From assembly GCA_026724425.1 (NCBI GenBank), contig JAIUCV010000011.1, positions 6,655,501-6,719,500 on the forward strand: a stretch of 64,000 nucleotides of DNA. The letters are read 5' to 3'. The notes beneath the pieces were generated by a model. The model searched no databases. It saw only the letters and a program-made list of their open reading frames with translations, and was not told the DNA's origin. This stretch comes from Erythrophleum ivorense (Eukaryota; Streptophyta; Magnoliopsida; Fabales; Fabaceae). The position numbers and the translations under genes were made by a program. Of this stretch, positions 49,694 to 60,738 are shown one piece after another (within the stretch, counting starts at the first letter, position 1; each line of letters begins with the position of its first letter).

Positions 49694-50974
49694 AAATCCT
49701 TGCTTGTCCTCAAGTAATTCTTAGAAACTATCAAACAATATGATTATTTATTTATTTCTTTTCCACAATTATCACCCAATCAATCAGAATTTCAGCACCC
49801 CCCACACTTAGAATGAAACTAATGCTAGAAACAGAAGTTCATCAAAACTCAAATTGAATTTCAAAAATAATGCAATCATAGCAACACCCTAATTTCTAAG
49901 TGTGTGTGTGTTCCACAGATAGATTTTTAAGAAGCAATCAAGTAACCTTCAACATATCCTCATTACATTTTCAAGACCAATCCAGATATCCACTCTAACT
50001 TCAATCATCAACATTCATTAAAAGGATTTTTATTGTTCACCAGAGATCTGTTTTCAAAAACTTGATCATTCATCATCAATTTTTTTTGTTTCTCCTCAGT
50101 TCTCTTAATTTTTTTTACGCGAATGACGACATTGGTCATGAAGCCACCCGGTTACTCAAATTAAGGAAGTCCTCAGAGTGCTCACTAGCATACTCTTAGT
50201 TTCTATCACCGTTTGACGTGAAAGTTCACACTTCTTGGTGCAAACCCCCGGTTACTAAGTGATTTCAACCATTGGAGTAGAGGTTTTTTTTTTCATTTTG
50301 GATGGTGTACTAATGATCCCTCTCAAATGACAATCAGATATCTATTAGAAGCAGGTAAATTGGAAAGATCTAAAGAATAATTGAGAATTAGTTAAAGAGA
50401 AAACTTGAATAACTTCAATAATCATATTGTGGAAGAGTGATTCTGCTATGGGTGCATACTACAACTACTTTACTTACTTTGTTCATTTCAAGATTGCTTC
50501 ACCCCCATATTCATTGATTAGTATTCATCTAAAGTAAGAAGGCTAATTCTGGTTAAAATTGGAGACATTATGATGGACTATTTATTAATGCTAGATTTTT
50601 TTTTTATTAACCAGATTTGTGTGTCCATGCTTACTTAGCCTAAATGTACCTTCCCCCACACTTAAAATGAACATTGTCCGCAACGTGTAAAAGAGAAGAA
50701 CAAAAGCAGGGAAAAAGAAGCAAAATAGGGTGGAGGGAAAATAAAGTGACGAGACTTCCCTGATAAGAAAAAATTGCGAGGATGAAAGGAGCGCTCAAAC
50801 AACTCCTGCAACTGACAGACCAAAAATAGACAGAATTTAAGTAGCAAACAGTGAGTTGGCATGAGAAATAACAGATTAGCCAGCGCAAGTATCAAAAGCA
50901 TAGCGATATATAGTCATCCATATACAGTGATCCTAAAATGCAAAATAAAATAATAAAAAGAAACAGCAGTCAAG
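49694..50974 (-). other. Non-coding spacer between the 3' ORF and the LTR
   Basis: No gene. Two further CCCCCACACTTA motifs (near 49799 and 50654) resemble the polypurine tract. The 79-82 codon ORFs here have no family support. Confidence 0.55.
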
Positions 50975-52113
50975 GGATAGAAGGGTCCTGTGAATCAGAA
51001 GGTCCAGGCTGGTCTTGCGGTGTAGGGTTCTGTAGAAGAATAATCACTGACGGTGTAGGACCTGCTAGAGGTGAAAGGGCAGGAGCAGGCATCAAATAGT
51101 CCATAAGCATTTGTAGTTAGTTCTTCATTGACAGGACATGTTCTTCCAATCTATCAATGGACTCCCGTACCCAGCCCTCAAACTTAACTGAATATGGCAA
51201 GTTCTGCTGCATCGGCTCAGGGGGTACTCAAGCGCTGCGAAGGAGGTAGTGGAGATACCTCAGGCGGTGCCTATGTAGATGCCCGGTGCCTGCGAGGATG
51301 CCCCGACTCATCCTTCATACTATCATATTTAAATGGCCCATTCGGTTTGAATTGTGCATCATTCTTGGAGACTCAGCTTCCCCCCATGGCGACTAACTCA
51401 GTAAGCATGTGAGGGTATGCTAAGCTTGCCCTGTCAGACCTCGCCACTTGCTTGAAGTTCAGATACATGAGTCGAGGGATATTCACCCGCTGCTTTGTCA
51501 TGAAGTACCACGTCAGCGTAGCTCATTCTTAGATCATATCAGATCCATGAGAACTCGTCAGAATATTCCTAGTGATGAATTGCAGCCAATAACGGGTAGG
51601 TTTGTTCAATTGATTGATTGGGTATACTTTGTTAACCAATCTGGCTCGTCCTTCCAGTGCGATGGTGGTTTCCACCTCCTCCCATGGAACAGATTGCGGA
51701 TTCTCCAAGTAGGTTTGGAAGGCACATTCCTCGACGTCCGGTAACTCATAGAAGTCTTGAAAGACTTTCTCGTTGATGTGTACCCAAGCAACCTAGCAAT
51801 AATATTCATCCTCTTCCTCCTTAGTGTCCTCAAAATTTACATAAAGCTCTTGGATCATGAGCGGAATTCAATGCACCGACTTTTTGGTGAACCTTTATCC
51901 ATGCCATTGGAAGTCTGGATAGGTGAGATCTAGGACATGAGGCTCATAGTATCTGTCTTTAACCACACCCCGGTCAAAGAAGAGCCTCTCAAAATGAAAT
52001 TCTGCTCGGGCTGAAGCAAACCGATCTTTATCATAGGACTTTTTCTTTTGCTTAGATGAGGAAGCTTCAGCAGTTTTGGTTTGCTTTTTGGGAGCCATCA
52101 CTGTGAAAATCAA
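50975..52113 (-). pseudogene. Athila-like 3' ORF (putative plant transposon-protein type)
   Basis: The ORF starts near 52097 (MAPKKQTKTAEASSSKQKKK) after the spacer and can be followed on the minus strand, through stops and shifts, to a proline-rich tail ending near 50975 (PSDSQDPSIP). Recognisable blocks: RFASARAEFHFERLFFDRGV, then FYELPDV, RYWLQFITRNILTSSH and ARLVNKVYP. The pattern resembles the plant 'putative transposon protein' domain often encoded in the envelope position of Athila elements. Function is unknown; I see no signal peptide or membrane segment, so I do not call it an envelope protein. Confidence 0.6.
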
Positions 52114-52764
52114 AGAGGAAATGGAAGAATATCAGTGCAAGTATTAAGAGAAATCAACTGGATGAACAAGGGAAATGGGGGGGTCACATGCATAGTGCTG
52201 AAAAGATAGAAAGCATGAAATAACTACATGTGATATGCTTGCAAGAAGGAAATGAGCCTTGAAAAGCCTACAAGGGACTAAGGGAAAAAGGAAGATGGAA
52301 GCAAACGAAGGAGGAAGCGCCCGGAAAAGGAAAATCATTTTCTGAAAAAAATGCTCGAACTCGCTGTAGCGAGTTAATGCTCGTTATAGCGAGAACGAGC
52401 TGATCTTCGAAAAACACGATTTCACTCAGTAAAAAAGCCAAATTAATTGAAGCCCCCTGTACAAAAACATGCAACCAATACAGTACAGGCATACAAAACA
52501 AAATATTTACCCTTAACTACACAAATTCATGCGAAACGACATTTAGCCCTAACGCCCACAAAAATGGCTCAAATCACAACGATTCAGGAGATAAAACGAA
52601 TAATCTACTTACCTAATGCAGGGAGAATGGAATGCGAAGGGAATGGGAGCGTTGGTTGTAAGAGATTTGTTCAAAGAACAAGATCTAAGGGAAAAGAGTT
52701 CAGAGGCACTATAGCAAGAATGAGAACGGGGTTGTTGAAGCGACATAATGAGGTATTTTAGCTT

Positions 52765-53265
52765 AAACATTAGCGACCTCGCTATTGCTAGGCAATAGCG
52801 AAGATGCCTCTAAAATTAGTATGACAAGCAGGGCTGCTGGTTTCGCAACAGCGAAAGGTACTTCTCGCTATGGCAAGAAGACTTGTAAAAACTTTGGCAC
52901 TGAAGAATATCGCTATAGCGAGGCTATAGCGAGGAACTCTCTGGTGTTTGTACGTGGTTCAGGAGTATGCTGCAGTCGCTATAGCGAGTGGACTATCTCG
53001 CAATAGCGAGGAAACTTAAAATTATTTGCACATGGCACTCGCTATAGTGGGGCTATAGCGACATACTCTCTGGACTTTGTACCAGATTGAACACAGAGAT
53101 CTCGCCATGGCGAAAGGGTTGACTCACTGTAGCGATGACACTTAGTATTGCTTATTGGGCTCGCCACAGCCTAGCCATGGCGAGGGACTCTTTGGTTACT
53201 ATACCTGATGTAGAATAAACAGCCTCGCTATAGTGGGGTGGGCTTCTCGCTATAGCGAAATTTTT
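52765..53265. repeat. Degenerate tandem array of palindromic TCGCTATAGCGA motifs
   Basis: About four units of 120-140 bp. Each has one or two copies of a short palindrome (CTCGCTATAGCGAG or variants with TGG, CAT or ACAG) followed by an ACTCTCTGG..TTTGTAC-like stretch (near 52931, 53066 and 53189). The best palindrome is at 52910-52921, followed directly by GGCTATAGCGAGG. The same motif recurs in the LTR and at 52355-52400. Confidence 0.8.
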
Positions 53266-53723
53266 TTTTAACACTTGAATATTCAAATAAGCATTTTATG
53301 ACTCTATTTATATTATCTCTCACATCAACCCATTTTCCTCAAACCATAACCAACATAGTTGATCAACATTACTAGAATAAAGATGTGCAATTCAAAGTAA
53401 GGTTAGAAACTCCCTGAAAATTATGTCGGACGTTGGTCTTTCCTACTAATCACTTTGTTCCCAGTATCCAGCACTCCAGTACCAACACCTAACCTACAAA
53501 ACACACAAAGAACACGGGAAATCAAAACCAAAACACAAGAATGATAAACTTAAATATAAGAACAAGAAGAAAACTTGGGTTGCCTCCCAAGGAGCACTTG
53601 ATTTATAGTCATCAGCCGGACTTTGTCTGCCAATCAAGGAGGTTGAGCCAAGGTATGAACTGTAGTCTGCTGGTTTATTTCGCCACCTAGATAATGCTTA
53701 AGCCTTTGACTATTTACTTTAAA
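53266..53723 (-). other. Spacer downstream of pol
   Basis: No gene. Just downstream of the integrase stop, the minus strand still reads FKVNSQRLKHYLGG, the conserved tail of Athila-type pol, so the true pol end lies near 53640. Confidence 0.55.
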
Positions 53724-54823
53724 CTAGTCTTCTGATTTCTCATCTTGAACTTCAATGGCTCCATAAGATATCACAGCAATTATCTTGAACGAACCAGACC
53801 ACCTTGATCTTAACTTATCTGGAAATAACTTTAAACGAGAATTATAAAGTAACACAAGGTCTCCAGGTTCAAATTTCCTTGGTAAGATGTGTTTATCATG
53901 AACTCTTTTAGTTCTTTCTTTATAAATTCTAGAATTTTCAAAAGTTTGCAATCTAAACTCATCCAACTCATTAAGCTGCATTAGTCTTTTCTCACTCACT
54001 TTAGCCATATCATAATTTAGTTTCTTAATAGCCCAAAAAACCTTATGCTCTATCTCAATGGGCAGATGACAAGCTTTGCTAAAAACTAATTGATATAGAG
54101 ACACACCTATTGGAGATTTAAAAGCTGTTCTGTATACCCATAAAGCATCATCGAGCTTATCTGCCTAATATTTTCTAGTGAGGTTTACAGTCTTTTCCAA
54201 AATCCTTTTTATTTCTCTGTTAGAGACTTCACACAAGCCGTTGATTTAAGGGTGATAAGCCAATGCCATTCTATGGGTGACTCCATATTTTTCAAGCAGA
54301 CCCTTGAATAATCTATTGTTAAAATGAGTCCTCCCATCACTAATGATTGCCCTAGGTGTGCCAAATCGAGTAAAAATATTCTTTTTTACAAATTGCACCA
54401 TCGTATTGGCATCATTAGAGTGGCAAGCTACAGCCTCAATCTACTTACTCACATATTCAACAGCAACTAATATGTATTGATGAGTTTTAGATGAAATAAA
54501 AGGCCCCATGAAATCAATGCCCCACACATCAAATAATTCTACCTCAAAATTACCTAATTGGGGCATTTCATGCCTCCTTGAGGTATTACCTGTTCGCTAA
54601 CATGCATCACATTGACTAACAAATAAATAAGCATATTTAAATAGTGAAGGCCAATAAAACCCAGATTGCAACACTTTGTAAGCAGTACGTTGGCCGCTAA
54701 AATGACCACCATAAGGAGCAGAATGACAAGCATGAAGAATGTCATTTTGTTCAATTTGAGACACATATTTTCACAAAATTTGGTCAGCACATTTCCTATA
54801 CAAAAATGGTTCATTCCACACAA
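53724..54823 (-). pseudogene. Gypsy integrase
   Basis: The minus strand shows the zinc-binding region (CHSAPYGGHFS...CDACQRTG), then core motifs VWGIDFMGPF (first Asp), IISDGRTHFNN (second Asp) and CEVSNREIKRILEKT (Glu), and the C-terminal stretch MSLYQLVFSKACHLPIEIEH with KFEPGDLVLLYNSRL. Several stops interrupt it (for example between YHP and INGL, and before ADKLDDALWVYRT). The sequence is close to Athila integrases as I know them. Confidence 0.85.
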
Positions 54824-55682
54824 ACCATTTCACATCATGCAAAAACTTTTTCTTTTGATAAAAATTTAATTCATCGGGCACAATGTCACTGACCAAGTAG
54901 TTGGCATAATCAGCATACCAAAGCACAGATATACAATTCACAACAAATATAGACTGATAAGGAAAACTCTCATTAATCAAGAGATTATCCACACAATCAG
55001 AGTTATTCATAAGCCTAGATAAATGATCAGCAACTTGATTTTCAGTTCCTTTCCTATCAGCAATTTGTACATCAAATTCTTGTAATAGTAAGACCCTTCT
55101 AATCAGCCTAGGTTTAGATTCTTTCTTACACAAGAGATATCTTATAGCAGCATGATCAGTATAAACTATTACTTTAGTACCCATCAAATAGACTCTAAAT
55201 TTCTCAAAAGCAAAGATAACAGTAAGCATTTCTTTTTCAGTAGTTAAGTAATTTACCTGTGCTCCAACTAAGGTTTTGCTTGTATAGTAAATAGGATGAA
55301 AAATCTTACCATGTCTCTGGCCAAGCACAGCTCCAACCGCATAATCGCTCTCATTGCACATAACCTCAAAGGGTAGTGACCAATCAGGGGCCACTATAAT
55401 TGGTGGGGTGATAAGTTTCTGCTTAAGCTCTTCAAAGGCCTTCAAGCAGTTTGCATCTAACTTGAAAAAGGTATCCTTTTCAATCAATTGAGAAAGAGGC
55501 TTCCCTATCTTTGAAAAATCTTTAATAAATTTCCGATAGAACCTAACATGCCCCATGAAACTTCTAATAGCTTTCACATTAGTGGGTGGTGGTAGTTGCT
55601 CAATTGCTGAAAACTTAGCCCGATCCACTTCCAATCCTCTTTTAGACACTTTATGCCCATGTACTATACCTTCACAAACCAT
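54771..55682 (-). pseudogene. Gypsy RNase H and RT connection
   Basis: A 303-codon open stretch: GHKVSKRGLEVDRAK and RSFMGHVRFYRKFIKDFSKI (end of RT), then RNase H with EVMCNESDYAVGAVLGQR, TEKEMLTVIFAFEKFRVYL, YTDHAAIRYLL and QVADHLSRL. The usual DASD motif reads NESD, so the first catalytic Asp is replaced. Confidence 0.85.
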
Positions 55683-55730
55683 GTAGTGGCACTTTTCCTA
55701 ATTTAGGACTAAATTAGTGTCCTCACACCT

Positions 55731-56390
55731 TTACAAGAATCGTGTCAAATTGTCTAGACACTCTTTAAACGTGAGGCCAAATACTGAGAAATCGTCTATA
55801 AGGATTTCCATGATATGCTCAATCATGTCAGAGAAAATGGACATCATACATCTTTGAAATATGGTAAGAGCATTACACAATCCAAAAGACATGCGTCTAA
55901 AGGCGAAAGTTTCATATGGACATGTGAAAGTGGTCTTTTCTTGATCCTTCGGGGTAATAACAATTTGATTGTATGCAGAATAGCCATCCAGGAAATAAAA
56001 GAATTCTTTTCCTGCTAACCGATCTAACATCTGATCGATGAATAGAAGCGGGAAATGATCCTTTCTTGTAGCTGTGTTCAACTTTCTGTAGTCCATACAA
56101 ACTCTCCAACCTGTGACTGTTCTTGTGGCAATCATTTCATTCTTCTCATTATTCACCACTGGCATACCTCCTTTCTTAGAGACACATTGCACTAGACTTA
56201 CCCAATCACTATCCGAGATAGGATAAATAATGTCAGCATCAAGCCACTTAATAATTTCTTTCTTAATCACTTCTTTCATTATCGGATTCAATCTTCTTTG
56301 GTTTTCTACTGATTTCTTGTGGTCATCTTCTAAGAGGTTTTGTGCATGCAGATGGCTGAACTGATCCCTTTTATAGCAGTTATATTCCAA
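55731..56390 (-). pseudogene. Gypsy reverse transcriptase
   Basis: Covers the fingers and palm: KEVIKKEIIKWLDADIIYPI, WRVCMDYRKLNTATRKDHFP, FYFLDGYSAYNQI (first Asp), TFAFRRMSFGLCNA and LIDDFSVFG (Asp pair kept; the usual residues before it differ). It is joined to the RNase H frame through two stops between 55731 and 55682, and is shifted relative to the protease frame near 56390. Confidence 0.85.
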
Positions 56391-57169
56391 CCAATAGCTC
56401 TTTTGTACTCTTTTAACACTTTTAACAGCTGCTTCTCTTGGGGAAACGTCAATGCAAATGAGACTATGACCGGCAAGGTCTCTCCTTCCCTCAAATAAGC
56501 ATATTTTAGACGTGGTGGAAGAGGTTTCAATTCCAACAATGGAAGTTGCTCGATGGAAGGTGGTAGAGCATGGGTTTTTCGTGAAGTCGGCTCTAGTGAT
56601 TCAAAATGTCTATTCTGCTTAGCCATAGGTCTAAATGCATTGAGCTTGTGCTCAACTTCCACTTTCATCACTTCCTCTATACTTGGCTTACCAACAAGTA
56701 CTGCTTCAAGAGGATCGGTGAAAGCATAAGGGTTCAATTCTTCTTAAATCATTTCTTTAACAATGAACACCCGTGAGCATTCTTCGACACTACCCAGATG
56801 CTTCATAGCTTTCTCCACACTAAAAATGACTCGCTCATCTCCAAGTCGCATTATAATCTCCCCTTTTTTCACATCAACTAGTGCCCTGCCAGTAGCTAGA
56901 AACGGTCTCCCCACTATCAATGGGATATCTCTATCCTCTTCAATATCGAGCACAATAAAATCAGCGAGATAGATGAAAGGCCTAACTTTCATTAGCACAT
57001 CTTCAATGATTCCATGCGGATAAGAAAGACTTATATCGGCCAGCTGCAAAGTGACCATCGTTGGGTTGGCCTCTCCCATCTGTAACTTTCGAAAAACTGA
57101 TAAGGGCATGAGGTTCACAGCAGATCCTAAATCACAGAGTGCTCGACCTTCAAATTTATCCCCAATCAT
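56330..57169 (-). pseudogene. Gypsy aspartic protease and linker
   Basis: The retropepsin motif reads CDLGSAVNLMPLSV, where the D(L/T)G(A/S)S pattern is usual in Athila. It is followed by IPLIVGRPFLATGRALVD and a linker (LEPTSRKTHALPPSIEQLP, LPPRLKYAYL). One stop separates the two open stretches (56744-57169 and 56330-56737), which share a frame. Confidence 0.8.
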
Positions 57170-57222
57170 GCAAGAGATTGAAAAGGAACTAGGGTTTTTG
57201 CACTTGGTTGGTAGATTGGATT

Positions 57223-59088
57223 TCAGGATATAGTAGTCTCCTTTATCAAAGCCACTGTTGCAAATTCAATAAATCGCTTCTTCTTGCTAAGCATGTTCTT
57301 AAGGAACTTAGCATATTTAGGCATTTTCTTTAAAGCTTCAGAGAAAAGGATATTGATGTGAAGTTGTTTAAACATGTTCAAGAACTTCTTGTATTGTTCA
57401 TCAAGGACTTTCTTTTGCAATCTCTGTGGAAATGGGGGCAATGGCACCACTTTAGGATGTACCACTGTCTTTTCTTCAGACTTTTCTACTTTAAACTCCC
57501 CTTCCTTATCCTCTTCTTTGTCACTCAAACTGGCAGCCTTCTTCTTTCTCTTTTGTTGAAGTTATTCACCTTCGATCTGAGTAGTGCTTGATAGACCCTT
57601 GGAATTCATCTTAGTTGGTTCCTTCACTTGAACTTGTACTTCAGGGAGTTTTTTACCACCTCTTAAAGTGATAGCTTTACATTCTTCCTTACCCTCTCTT
57701 CTAGGGTTAGGAATTGTATCGCTTGGTAAACTTCTTTGGTGCAGTGCATTCACAGCAGATGCTAGTTGCCCTATCTATACCTCTATGTTCTTAAGGGAGG
57801 AATCTACTCTTACATTAATACTGGCTTGCTTTTTATTATTTTTTATCTGAGTGGTCATAAACTTAGCCAGTACATCTTCTAGATTCGTTTTGGGCTCTTG
57901 AACAGGCACATTCTACCTTGTCACTTGAGAGAACCCAGGAGGTTGAGTTGACCTTGCTCCAGAAGATGATGGTTGATTAAGTGATGGACCATTCTTCCAA
58001 GAGAAATTTGGATGGTTTCGCCATGCAAGATTGTAAGTGTTTGAGTATGGGTTCTGATTCTTTGAAAAATTTTCCACATAATTAACTGATTCTGTTAATG
58101 CAAAGGGGCAATGTTCTATTGAGTACAGATCTCCACAATTCTCACAAGTAGTTGGAGTCACTTGGTTAGAACAAACATTCATATGCTGGCTTCGTTACAC
58201 TTGAGATTCCAACATGTCAAATCTCTTGTTCAGGGCAAAGAGAATAGTTGCTAGTGGTACGAAAGAGTCTTCTTGAGTGCTAGCAACATTAGCAGTAATC
58301 CTTTTATCACCTCCTCCTTGCACATAGCTCTCAGATAATGTATCCAAAGCCAAAATAACATCATCTACCGGCATGTCATCCCAACGTTCATTTAAGATAG
58401 CATCCAACATAGTATCAGTTTGTGGAGTTAGGCGTGTGCAGAAATTCTAAATAATGGCATAGTTATCCATTCCATGACTCGAGCATTGGTGGAGTAAATG
58501 TTTGTATCTCTGCCATGCAGCATACAAATGCTCATCTGAAACTTGCTTAAAGTTGATGAGCTCACGACGGGCATCTGCTATTCTATTATTTGGAATGAAG
58601 CGAGCTCTGAACCTTGTCTCTAGCTTGTCCCAAGTGTCGATTGAACCCTCTGGTAGATTCAACAACCATTCCTTAGTCTTTCCTTGCAGAGAGAGTGGGA
58701 ATAGTCTAAGTCTTAGAACATCCCTTGGTATCCCATTCTGCTTAAATGAATCACATACTCCCAAAAATGACAGAATGTGGCAGTTGGGATCTTCATCAGA
58801 CCTCTCACCAGTGAACTGTCCATTGAGCTACAGCATGGAGATCATCACGGGTTTTAGCTTAAAATTAGCAACTTGAAAATCTGGGACCACAATGTTAGGT
58901 TGAGTGGTTCTCATGGTTCTTCCCACAAAATCCTTGATAGTGTGATTCTGATTATCTTCGTTCGCCATATTTGTAGTAAGAGCGATTATCTCACTTTTTG
59001 CTTGAATTAGTGTAGATCCCTTAGCCAAAATATCCGTTAAACTCCTTGTCTTTCTAGGTGTTCTGTTAAATCTGGATTTAGGTGGCAT
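57223..59088 (-). pseudogene. Gypsy Gag (Retrotrans_gag), one frame with six stops
   Basis: Open blocks at 59088-58828, 58764-58447, 58410-58195, 58182-57913, 57753-57562 and 57528-57223 all share one frame. The Gag core reads DVLRLRLFPLSLQGKTKEWL, GSIDTWDKLETRFRARFIP and ELINFKQ. A knuckle-like CENCGDLYSIEHC follows, then low-complexity linkers. Most interrupting codons (TAG, TAA) sit where CAG or CAA would be expected. The start MPPKSRFNRTPRKTRS follows the primer-binding site by about 210 bases. Confidence 0.85.
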
Positions 59089-59300
59089 AAACTATGTACC
59101 TGTGAAAACAAAGGAGTGTAGGTCAAGGGTCTCACTAGGCCAAAAAAATCAAAAAGGTAATTAGTAAGAACGTAATAACTAAATTACTATAGCTAACAAC
59201 TGAAAGTGTAAATAACCAAGAAGAAGTAAATAAAAGAAAGTAAGTGTTTAAGCTAAAACTACTCAAAGCCCTCCAATTCTCTTCACCAATTACCTTAAAT

Positions 59301-59318
59301 TCTCCGGTAACGGCGCCA
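59301..59318 (-). other. Primer-binding site, tRNA-Asp type
   Basis: The plus strand reads TCTCCGGTAACGGCGCCA, 16 of 18 bases identical to the 3' end of plant tRNA-Asp. Athila elements use this primer. It is six bases from the LTR edge at 59325. Confidence 0.85.
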
Positions 59319-59324
59319 AAAACT

Positions 59325-60738
59325 TGATGCTCACTGAATAAAGACACCGCAAGTGTACGGGTCGTAGACGTAGTACGTGATGAATCAAGGTCGTTCCCTC
59401 AGAGAATTAGTACAATTGGCGATTAGGCATTAGAGTTCTCATGTTCATTTTAGTTAAACAATCAATTTGCAATTGGGTTTTATGAAAATTACTTTAAATG
59501 TAGTTAACAGTAATAAACGATGGTTGTATTTGAAAGTATGCAATTAAAAACACCCTAGGAATTTTAATCCCTTTTATCTCTAATGTCAAATGTTCCCCTT
59601 TCAATTAAACAGCTTAATGCAAGTTTTAGAGTCGAGGTCTAATTAGGTGCAATTATCTTTCGATCCAATTGAACCCTTATATCCACTCACTCTTGATGTC
59701 TCAAGGAGTGGCTAATACTTAATTAAGCGCAGACCTTATCTCGACTACCTAGAACCCTTGAGTATATCTCTATCTCAAGTGCAAATTAGATTATATCCAA
59801 TCCTAAGTTGTTTAACCAATGGTCTATAAGCAATTCCCTTCTTTCAAAGGTTAATTACCCAATCAATAATCAAACTAAAGGAGGTCACACAATAGAATGA
59901 ACTATAATTTAAATTAAACACTAAAACTCTTAATAATCCACATAATCAACAAGGGAAACAATCTCCAAAGACTAAAGGTTCATAAAATCCCTAAGGGTTA
60001 CAAAATCTAGCCGCTCATAGCTTGAATTCCACAGACAAATTCAACAAACATATTAACTATCATCAACTAGAAAGGAAGATGGAGTAGAAACACCTAATCG
60101 GAAGGATAATTGATAGATTTGATGGACTCCCGATCAAATTGAAGCTCCTCCAACACCCTTTGTGCATTTTCTTCTTCTCCTAGTCGGCCAGACGTTCTCC
60201 CTCTATTGCATGATCCAAACCCTAGCTTCCTTGCGTTTATTTTAGCTTGCTAATCCAAACTGTGCGTTTCAGGGTCCGATCTCGCTATGGCAAGGAGTAC
60301 CTCTCGCTATAGCGAGAGCTCATAAGTTCTCAGAATTCTGTTGTTCTCGCTACTGCTTTGCTATGGCGAGCTTCTCCCTAGAATTTGTATGCCTCGCGAC
60401 TTTGCTATAGCGAAGTATCTTCCTCGTTACAGCAAGAGTGCATCCTCGCTACAACGAATTGAGTTCTAACTGTAGCGAGAGGACTTATTCCACTTGTACT
60501 TTTTCACTTCTCAGCTTCCCTCTCTCTTCTCAATTCTTTCTTCCTTCTTCTATTTTTCCTGAAATTGAAATCAATCATAGAGTGAGGCTCAAACTGATAA
60601 AGATATTACAATAAAACACTTTCCTTATTTTGTTTAATTGAATCAATTTTAATCCTATTAATCACTAGAAAAGTACTTTGTCTCCCTAATTTAATCTCAA
60701 ATGTATTCTTTTTTTCATCCTAAATTAAGGAGTCATCA
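59325..60738 (-). repeat. Athila-like element, 5' LTR (shared with the next partial copy)
   Basis: 1,414 bp with TGATG...CATCA ends. Carries the 18-bp palindrome CTCTCGCTATAGCGAGAG at 60301-60318. Directly followed by a polypurine-tract complement at 60739, which belongs to a different element copy. Confidence 0.88.

Larger units (their letters stand above)
48267..60738 (-). mobile_element. Full-length Athila-like Ty3/gypsy retrotransposon, dead
   Basis: About 12.5 kb on the minus strand: 5' LTR 59325-60738, tRNA-Asp-type primer-binding site, gag, protease, RT, RNase H and integrase, a palindrome-rich spacer, a 3' ORF, purine tract and 3' LTR 48267-49678. LTR ends are TGATG...CATCA. Domain order, the Athila-like Gag and integrase sequences and the tRNA-Asp primer support Athila-type. 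Six stops in gag and shifts in pol disable it. The LTRs show six substitutions in the first 85 bases and fewer beyond. No target duplication can be tested, because the right LTR is shared with another partial copy. Confidence 0.88.

Noticed and set aside
59301..59318. tRNA-Asp gene
   Set aside because: Only the 3'-terminal 18 bases of the tRNA are matched; this is a primer-binding site.
59135..59347. ORF of 70 codons at the gypsy 5' end
   Set aside because: It overlaps the LTR edge and primer-binding site, so it is the untranslated leader of the element.
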